Source: Streptomyces alboflavus (lineage in GTDB: Bacteria > Actinomycetota > Actinomycetes > Streptomycetales > Streptomycetaceae). From it: DNA of 64,000 nt. Both the position numbers and the translations under genes were made by a program. The stretch is taken from assembly GCF_000716675.1 (NCBI RefSeq), contig NZ_JNXT01000032.1, forward strand, positions 1 through 64,000, written 5' to 3'. Position 1 is the stretch's first letter; the number at the start of each line of letters is the position of its first letter. The notes under the pieces are model-generated. The model saw nothing but the letters and a program-made list of their open reading frames with translations, was not told the DNA's origin and searched no databases. This document shows, in pieces, positions 52,452 through 61,200 of this stretch.

Positions 52452-53660
52452 GTGACCAGCAGCGAAACGATACAGCCGGACTTACCCTTCGCGGCCCTGA
52501 CCGACCGCTGGCAGGCCCTGCGCGAAGGCGGGCCCGTCAGCTACGAGGAAGAGCAGGGCGTGTGGCGGGTCGTCGACCACCAAGGGGTCGCCGCCGTGCT
52601 CGCCGACCCGGCGACGTACTCCTCGGACATGACCCCGATCGCCCCCACCCAAGAGGATTTCGCCGCCTTCACCCAGGGCAACTTCGTCGGCATGGACCCG
52701 CCGGAGCACCGCAAGTTCCGCACCCTGGTGAGCCAGGCGTTCACCCCGCGCGTGGTGCAGGGCCTCGAACCCCGCATCGAAGCCGTGTGCAGGCGCCTGC
52801 TCGACACCGTGGCGGACCGGGACAGGTTCGACGTCGTCGACACCCTGGCCTACCCCCTGCCGATCATCGTGATCGCCGAGCTCCTCGGCATCCCGGCGGA
52901 CGATCACCCGTTGTTCCAGGAGTGGGCCGCCACCCTCTTCGGCGGCGACCAGCTCAGCGAGGCGCCCGACGCGGCCGACCTGGAACGCGCGCTCGAAGCC
53001 ATCGCGCCGACCGTGCGCGAGATGAACAGCTACGTCCTCGACCACATCCGGCACCGGCGCGCACACCCCGCCGACGACCTCATCAGCGAGCTCATCGCCG
53101 CCGAGGTGGACGGCGTGCGCCTCGAGGACCAAGAGATGGTCGGCTTCGTCGCCCTCCTCCTGGTGGCGGGCCACATCACCACCACCGCCCTCCTCGGCAA
53201 CGCCCTGGTGGCCTTCGACCAGCAGCCCGGCACACTCACCGCCCTGCGCGCGGAACCCGACCGGCTGCCGGTCGCCGTCGAGGAGGTGCTGCGGCTCCTT
53301 CCGCCCTTCCCCGAACTGGGCCGCCGCATCACCAAGCCCGTGCGGCTCGGCGGCCATGAACTTCCCGTCAACTCCCTCGTGATGGCCCACCTGGGTGCCG
53401 CCAACCGCGACCCGAGCCGGTTCACCGCGCCCGACACCCTCGACATCGGCCGCAGCCCCAACAACCACCTGACGTTCGGCCACGGCATCCACTTCTGTTT
53501 CGGTGCGCCGCTGGCCCGACTGGAGGCCCGGATCGCGCTGCGCATGCTGCTCGACGACTTCCGCGATCTCGCGATCCCGTCGTACGCCGACGTCACGTAC
53601 CAGAATCCCGCCGTCATCATCGGCGTACGTCACCTGCCGGTCGAGGTCAAAAGGCCCTAG
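52452..53660 (+). CDS. Cytochrome P450 of the NRPS cluster
   Basis: 402 residues from GTG 52452 with GGGAGAG upstream. Haem-binding loop FGHGIHFCFGAPLAR (Cys ligand), EVLRLLPPF (ExxR region) and I-helix LLVAGHITTTALLGN, where Ile replaces the acidic residue that usually precedes the conserved Thr. Soluble bacterial P450, predicted to hydroxylate or otherwise oxidise an amino-acid residue of the peptide made by the neighbouring NRPS, either free, carrier-bound or after release. Same strand as, and 91 bp before, the PBP-type thioesterase gene. Confidence 0.9.
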   Translation: MTSSETIQPDLPFAALTDRWQALREGGPVSYEEEQGVWRVVDHQGVAAVLADPATYSSDMTPIAPTQEDFAAFTQGNFVGMDPPEHRKFRTLVSQAFTPRVVQGLEPRIEAVCRRLLDTVADRDRFDVVDTLAYPLPIIVIAELLGIPADDHPLFQEWAATLFGGDQLSEAPDAADLERALEAIAPTVREMNSYVLDHIRHRRAHPADDLISELIAAEVDGVRLEDQEMVGFVALLLVAGHITTTALLGNALVAFDQQPGTLTALRAEPDRLPVAVEEVLRLLPPFPELGRRITKPVRLGGHELPVNSLVMAHLGAANRDPSRFTAPDTLDIGRSPNNHLTFGHGIHFCFGAPLARLEARIALRMLLDDFRDLAIPSYADVTYQNPAVIIGVRHLPVEVKRP

Positions 53661-53751
53661 CGGCCGCACCTCGGCGCGGCCGACCGCCGCCCGTCCCGCC
53701 CGGTCGGCGTGTCACCTTCCACGAGCCACAGCCCACGGGAGTTCCCTTCTC

Positions 53752-55101
53752 ATGCCGTACCCCACAGCCGCCCCGGTCGCCGACCGGCAAGCACCGCTCC
53801 TGCGCCAGGAGTTACAGGACCGCCTCGACAGCCTCGCCCACGCCCACCGGGTGCCCGGAGCCCACCTCGCCGTGGACACCGGCACGGAACTCATCAGCGT
53901 CCACACCGGCACGGCCGACGCCGCCACCGGCCGCGCGTACACAGCCGACACGGCCGTCCCGCTGGGCTCCGTCACCAAGGTCTACACCGCCGCCGCCGTC
54001 CTCCTCCTGGCCGACGACGACGATCTCGACCTGGACGACCCAGTCGCCTCGTACGTCCCCGAACTGCGCGAGTTACCGGAGGTGACGATACGTCACCTGC
54101 TGGGCCACACCGCCGGGTTGCCCACCGGACCGGACTCGGACACGGCTGCCCGCACCACCGCGTCGCGCTATCTGTCCGGGCTCTGCACCGCACAGGACGC
54201 GCTGTTCGCACCCGGCACCGGCTTCTCCTACTCCAACGCCGGCTACATAGCCGCCGGCCGCCTCGTCGAGCTGGTGACCGGCATGACCTGGCAGGAAGCC
54301 GTCCAGGCGCTGCTCCTCGACCCCCTGGGCACCGAGCCCGCCTTCCTCGGCGAAACCGCTCCCGCCCGCTCCGGCGCCGTCGGCCACGCCGTGAACACGG
54401 CCACCGGCCGACCGCGCCCGACCCACCAGAACCTGGCCCCGGTGGAGGCACCGGCCGGCGCCCTCCTTGCCGGCGCGCTCGACCTGGTGGACATCGGACG
54501 AGCCCTGGCGGGCCGCTCCGCCGTACTGCCGCCCGACCTCGCCGCCCGCATGCGACGGCCCGAACCCGGCGCCACCCCGGGCGCCCTGGCCGACGGCTGG
54601 GGCCTCGGCGTCGCGCTGTTCGACCAGGACGGACAGAGGTGGTGCGGCCACGACGGCAACGCGCAGGGCACCTCCTGCCACCTGCGGGTGGAACCGGAAA
54701 GCGGTGTGGTCGTCGCCTTCACCGGCAACGCCGGCGGTGCCACCAAGCTCTGGCAGGACCTCGTCGACGACCTTCCCCGGCTCACCGGCGCGCGCGTGCC
54801 GACCGCTCCGGCGCCCGCTCACCGCGGCGACCCCATCGCCCTCCCCGAATGCGCGGGCGTCTACCACAACGGCCCGACCGAATACCTGATCACCCTCGAC
54901 GCGGACGGCCGACCCACGCTGTCCGTCGACGGTGACGCCCCGCTGCCGCTGGTCTGCTACCCGGACCTGACGTGCGATCTCGTCGACCCCGCCACCGGCC
55001 GCCTCGAGCCCGGCGGCCGGTTCCACCGCGACCCCGCCACCGGCGTCATCGAGCACGTGCAGATATCGGGGCGCGCCGCCCGCCGCACTGGCACCGTCTG
55101 A
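53752..55101 (+). CDS. PBP-type (SurE-like) stand-alone thioesterase / peptide cyclase
   Basis: 449 residues, no signal peptide. An N-terminal β-lactamase/penicillin-binding-protein fold (about 15-355) has Ser73-x-x-Lys76 in GSVTK, Tyr160-Ser-Asn in YSNAGY and His300-Asp-Gly as the third motif. A C-terminal lipocalin-like domain follows (about 370-445, YHNGPTEYLITLDADG and later). This two-domain layout and about 450-residue length match SurE and related trans-acting NRPS thioesterases that cyclise peptides head to tail at a D-configured C-terminal residue. Lack of a signal peptide argues against a true D,D-peptidase. It directly precedes the NRPS gene, as surE precedes surA. The function is inferred from fold plus context. 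Confidence 0.85.
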   Translation: MPYPTAAPVADRQAPLLRQELQDRLDSLAHAHRVPGAHLAVDTGTELISVHTGTADAATGRAYTADTAVPLGSVTKVYTAAAVLLLADDDDLDLDDPVASYVPELRELPEVTIRHLLGHTAGLPTGPDSDTAARTTASRYLSGLCTAQDALFAPGTGFSYSNAGYIAAGRLVELVTGMTWQEAVQALLLDPLGTEPAFLGETAPARSGAVGHAVNTATGRPRPTHQNLAPVEAPAGALLAGALDLVDIGRALAGRSAVLPPDLAARMRRPEPGATPGALADGWGLGVALFDQDGQRWCGHDGNAQGTSCHLRVEPESGVVVAFTGNAGGATKLWQDLVDDLPRLTGARVPTAPAPAHRGDPIALPECAGVYHNGPTEYLITLDADGRPTLSVDGDAPLPLVCYPDLTCDLVDPATGRLEPGGRFHRDPATGVIEHVQISGRAARRTGTV

Positions 55102-55222
55102 CGTACACCGCACCGCCGTCTTCCTGTGCCGTGCGGTCGCGGCACCCCCATGACTCCGCCGTCCGGGGGCGCCTCCCGCAGCGGCGCGCCCAGCACCGTC
55201 CCCGCACTGAAGGACTGCCCCC

Positions 55223-58200
55223 ATGAACGAGCCGCACGACACATCCACTCCGGCGTCTTCGCAGCCGCGGCCCCCCGAGGCCGCCGCGGCCACGGGGACA
55301 GAGGGGACGGATCAGGCACCGCACCGGACGCTGGCCGAACTGTTCGGCGCGTGGGTGACGCGCACGCCCGAGGCGCCCGCGCTGACCGACGGCCGACGGA
55401 CGTGGTCCTACCGTGAGCTGGCGGCCCGGAGCGGGCGGCTCGCCGCCGCACTCGTGCGGCGCGGGGCGGGCCCCGAACGGACCGTGGCCTTGGTCCTGCC
55501 GCGCTCCATGGAACTGATCGCCGCCGAACTGGCCGTGTCCCTGGCGGGCGCGGCCTTCCTGCCCGTGGACCCCGACTACCCCGCCGAGCGGCGCGCGTTG
55601 ATGCTGGACGACGCCGGGCCCGCAGTGGTCCTGGACGACCTGCGCCGGGTCCGCGACGTGATGGAGACCGCGCAGAGTACGGACGATGCGCGGGGTGCGG
55701 GCGATGCGCGGGGTGCGGGCGATGCGCAGGGTACGGACGAGGCGCAGGGTATGGACGTCGCGGACGGCACGGACGCCGGGGGAGCGCACGCCGGAGTGCC
55801 GGGCGCGTCGGTCGGCGCCGACCATGCCGCCTACGTCATCTACACCTCCGGTTCGACCGGCAGACCCAAGGGCGTGACGGTCACCCACCTGGGCATCGCG
55901 GGCTTCGTCGAGGCCGCGGCGGAGCGGTACGCGGTGGGGCCGGGCGATCGCGTGCTCCAGTTCTCCTCACCCAGCTTCGACGCCTCCGTGCTCGAACTGT
56001 TCATCTCGGTGCTGACCGGCGCCACCCTCGTGGTCCCGCCGGACGGGCCGTGGCTCGGCGACGAACTCGCCGCGGTCCTGGACGAGTTCCGCATCAGCCA
56101 CACCCTCATCCCGCCGGCCGCCCTCGCCACCCTGCCTCCCCCCGGCCCCGGCGGCGCGTCCCACCTGCGGACGCTCATCGTGGGCGCCGAGGCCTGCCCG
56201 GCGCACCTCGTCGACGCCTGGGCACCCGGCCGCCGGATGATCAACTCCTACGGTCCGACCGAGGCCACCATCGTCGCCTCCTGGACCGGACCCCTCGCCG
56301 CCGGATGCGGCACCCCCACGATCGGCGGCCCGCTGCCCGGCACCCGCGCCCACGTCCTGGACGCGGACATGCGGCCGGTGCCCCCCGGCGGTGACGGCGA
56401 ACTGTTCGTGGGCGGCGACGGCGTGGCCCGCGGCTACCTCGACCGGCCAGGACTGACCGCGGGACGCTTCGTCGCCGACCCCTTCGGCCCGCCCGGCGCC
56501 CGCCTCTACCGCACCGGGGACCGGGCCCGCTGGACCGCCGACGGCGAACTGGAGTACCTCGGCCGGGTCGACCGCCAGGTGAAGGTGCGCGGCTTCCGCA
56601 TCGAACCCGGCGAGGTCGAGGCGGCACTCCTTGCCCACACCGGCGTCCGCGAGGCCGTGGTCGTGGTGCGCGAGGACGAGCCGGGACGGCGCAGGCTCGT
56701 CGGCTACGTCACGAGGGCCGACGGCGGCGAACAGGCCCCGGGTCCGGCGGAGTTGCGGGCCTTCGTGGCCGCGGCGCTGCCCGCGCACATGACGCCCTCC
56801 GCAGTCGTCGTCCTCGACGAACTCCCGCTCACCCCGCAGCACAAGATCGACCGGCGTGCCCTGCCCGCCCCCGCGCATGCCCCCGCACCCGGCCGCGTTC
56901 TGCCGCGTACCCCCGAGGAGCAGGCCCTCGCGGACATCTGGGCCGACGTCCTCGCCGTCGAAGCCGTGGGCGTGGAGGACGACTTCTTCGACCTCGGCGG
57001 CGACTCGATCCTGGCGGCGCGGACCCTGTCCCGCATCCGTGACGAGCTGGGCGTCAGCCTCCTCGTACGGGACGTCTTCACCGCACGCAACGTCGCGGCG
57101 CTCGCACCCTTGCTCGGCGACCCGGCCGCCGCCGTGGCCCCGGATCCCATACCGGCCGCCCCGCACGACCGGCCGCTCCCGCTGTCGAGCGCGCAGCGGC
57201 GCCTGTGGTTCCTCGACGACCTCAGCGACGGCGGCACCGAGTACAACACCGGCGTGGCGGTGCGGCTGCGCGGAGACCTCGACACCGGGGCACTGCGCCG
57301 GGCCCTGGACCGTCTTGCCGCCCGCCACGCATCGCTGCGCACCACGTTCGCCACCGTCGACGGGCAGGGCGTACAGCGGGTGAGCCGCGAGTCCGTCCTG
57401 CCGCTGCGCACCGCCGACGTGCGGCACCTGCCCGCCGAGCAGCGCGCCGAGGCCGCGGAGCGGCTCCTCGCCGACGAGTTGAGCCGCCCCTACGACCTGG
57501 AGGCGGGGCCGCTGACCCGGGCGCTTGTCGTCCACCGCGCCGCCGCCGACCATCTGTTGCTGCTCGCCCAGCACCACATCGTCACCGACGGCTGGTCGGT
57601 GGGCATCCTGACCCGGGAACTGACCGCGCTGTACCACGCGGAGGTCGCCGGCACACCGGACACGCTGCCCGCGACGGGGGTGCAGTACCCCGACTTCGCC
57701 GTGTGGGAGCACGAGCGGTCCGGCGGCGACGGCCAAGCCGAGGACCTCGCGTACTGGAAGCGGCACCTGACGGGGATGCAGCAACTGGAGCTGCCCACCG
57801 ACCGGCCGCGCCCCGCGGTGCGCACCACCGTGGGCGCCGCGCACCGCCACCGGCTCCCGGCCGGACTCATCGCCGATCTGCGGCGGCTCGCCGGAGGCCG
57901 CGGCACCACCGTCTTCACGCTGTTCGCCGGAGCGGCGGCCGTGCTGTTCTCCCGCTACTCCGGACAGCGCGACGTGGCGTTCGGCACCGTCACGAACGGC
58001 CGAGGCCGCCGGGACCTGGAGGAGGTCACCGGCTTCTTCGCCAACACCGTGGTGCTGCGCGAAGAGGTCGACGACACGATGACCGTCGACGGGTTCGTGG
58101 AAAGGATGCGCGCGACCGTCCTCGACGCGTTCGCTCACAACGGGGTGCCGTTCGACCGCGTCGTCGAGGAACTCGCGCCGCCCCGTGACCCGAGCCGCAC

Positions 58201-61200
58201 CCCCTTGGTGCAGGCCCTCGTCGTCCAGCAGACCGCCGCGGACCTTCCCGCGGACTGCGGTGGGGTGCGCGTCGAGGAGCACCCGCTGCCGCGCCCGGCC
58301 GCGCGCTTCGACCTGGTCCTGGAGTTCTCGCCGAAGCCGGACGGCGGTTGCGAGCTGACGGTCGAGTACAACACCGACCTGTTCGGGGAGGCCACGGTCG
58401 CTCGCATGAGCGGTCATCTGCACCGCCTCCTCGAAGGCATGGTGGAGGGCCCGCACCGGACCCTGGCCAAGCTGCCGGTCCTGTCGGAGGACGAGCGGCG
58501 CACGCTGCTCGAATCCTGGAACCCGCCCACGCCCGCCGGTCAGGATCAGCGCGGTGACGGCACGCTGCCGTCACTGTTCGAGGCGCAGGTGGCGCGCACC
58601 CCCGACCGCACCGCCGTATGCTGCGGCGCGACGCGGCTGGACTACGCCGAGGTGAACCGGCGCGCAGGCCGGCTCGCCCGCCTCCTGGTCGCGCGCGGCG
58701 CCGGACCCGAGACGCTCGTGGCGATGTGCCTGCCCCGCACCGCCGAACTCCTGCCCGCCCTGTGGGCGGTCCTGAAGTCCGGTGCGGGCTATCTGCCCGT
58801 GGATCCCGCGTATCCGCGCGAGCGCATCTCCTTCATGCTCGACGACGCCGCGCCGGCCCTCGTGCTGGCCGCCCGGGAGACCGCGGACGCGCTGCCCGAC
58901 GGATGCGCTCCGCTGATCATCGAGGAGTGCCTGGCCGACGCGACCCTGGACCCGGCCGACGCGGACCCCGGCGACGCGGATTCGACCGATGCCGACCTGA
59001 CCGACGCCGACCGCCTGCGGCCCCTGCTCCCCGACCACCCCGCGTACGTCATCTACACCTCGGGCTCGACCGGCCGCCCCAAGGGAGTCGTGGTCACCCA
59101 CCGCAGCGTCGCCGCGCTCGCCGACTGGGCGGGGGAGCGGTTCGGCGCCGACCGTCTCGCGCACGTGGTGGCCTCCACGTCCCTCAACTTCGACGTGTCC
59201 GTCTTCGAACTGCTCTGCCCGCTGCTCGCGGGCGGAAGCGTCGAGGTGGTCGCCGACCTGACGGCGCTGGCCGACGCCGACGGACCCGGGAGGGCCGGGC
59301 TCCTCAGCGGCGTGCCGTCGGTGGTCTCCCGGATGCTCACCGCGGGCGGCGCGTCCCTTGAGGCCGACACGGTCGTCCTCGCGGGCGAGGCGCTGCTCGC
59401 GCAGACCGTACGCGACCTGCGCGAGGCCATGCCGTCCTGCGAGGTGGCCAATATCTACGGCCCCACCGAGGCCACCGTCTACGCCACCGCCTGGTTCGCG
59501 GGCGAGGAGGTGCCCGGCCAGTCCCCGCCCATCGGCAGGCCCGTGGCCCGTACCCGCGCCTACGTCCTCGACCGTCTCCTTCGGCCCCAACCCCCGGGCG
59601 TGACGGGCGAGTTGTACCTGGGCGGCGGCGGCCTCGCGCGCGGCTACCTGGGGCGGCCCGGCCTGACCGCCGCCCGCTTCCTCGCCGACCCGTTCGCGCT
59701 GCCGGGGGAGCGCATGTACCGCACCGGGGACCTGGTGCGCTGGAGCGCCGACGGCGAGCTGGAGTACCTCGGGCGGATCGACCAGCAGGTCAAGGTGCGC
59801 GGGTTCCGCATCGAACTCGGCGAGGTCGAGGCGGCGTTGCGCGGTTGCGCGGGCGTGGCACAGAGCGCCGCCACCGTCGTGGAGAGCGACGGCCACCGGC
59901 GTCTGGCCGGCTACGTCGTCCCGGCTCCGGGGGCGCGTCCCGAACCGGAGGCGCTGCGCAGGACCCTCGGCCGCACCCTGCCCGACTACCTGGTCCCCGC
60001 GACCGTCACGGTGCTGTCCGCGCTGCCGCTGAACCCCAACGGCAAGCTGGACCGCGGCCGCCTCCCGGCACCGGCGCCCGCCGGGCACGTCACCCGCCAC
60101 GTCGCGCCCCGCACCCCCACCGAGCGGGTACTCGCCGAGATCTGGGCCCACGTGCTGCGTGTGCAGCGGGTCGGCACCGACGACAACTTCTTCGCCCTCG
60201 GCGGCGACTCCATCCTCAGCATCCAAGTCGTGGCCCAGGCCCGGCAGGCGGGACTCACGGTGACCTCCCGTGACGTCTACCGGCACCAGACCGTCGCCGC
60301 CCTCGCCCGCTGCGCGGACGCCTCCGGACCCCGCAGAACCGCGGCCCCGGCCGTCGTGGCCGCCACCGGCACGGCACCGCTGACACCCATCCAGCGCTGG
60401 CTGTTCGACAGCGAGGGCGAACGCGCCGGGCACCTCACGACCGCGAGCGGGCGGGCTGGCCACTTCGCGCAGACCCTGTCCATGGAGCTGACCTGCACCG
60501 TCGACGCGGCGGCCCTGGAGCACGCCCTCAACGACGTCGTCGCCCACCACGACGCCCTGCGGTCCCGCTTCCCCGCCCCCGACGGGAAGCCGGGCGGCAC
60601 CGGATGGCACATCGACGAAAGCACGCCCCGGCTGCGCCTCACCCACCACACCGGCCCCGGCACCGACACACCGCACCTCGGCCCCTTCGACCTCGACCAC
60701 GGCCCCCTGGTGCGCGCCGCCCTGCACGACCGGGGTGATGGCCTGCCCACCGTCCTGCACCTGGCCGTCCACCACCTCGTGGTCGACGGCGTCTCCTGGC
60801 GCGTCCTCCTCGAGGACCTCGACCGGGCCTACCGCGCCCGCCGGGAGGCCCGCGACGGGATCGCGGCGCTGCCCGCCAAGACCTCGCCGCTGCGGCACTG
60901 GGCCCGACGCCTGACCGCCCACGCCGCCGAGGGCGGCTTCGACGACGAGGCGGCGTACTGGACCCGGGCCACCGCGGGCGCCGCGGGCGATCTGCCGCGG
61001 GACCTGACGGGCGCCGACACCTACGCCTCGGTGCGCTCGGTGACCGTACGCCTGACCGCCGAGGACACCGCCGCGCTGCTGCGTACGCTGCCGGACACCT
61101 ATCGCACCGAGGTCAACGACGTGCTGCTGAGCGCGCTCGGCAGGGTGCTGTGCGCGTGGACCGGACACGAGCGCGTGCTCGTGGACGTCGAGGGGCACGG

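Noticed and set aside
55102..55222. MbtH-like gene between the PBP-type thioesterase and NRPS
   Set aside because: The gap is only 121 bases and holds no suitable frame.
55967..58456. 829-codon minus-strand frame opposite the first NRPS modules
   Set aside because: Antisense shadow of clear A-PCP-C coding sequence.
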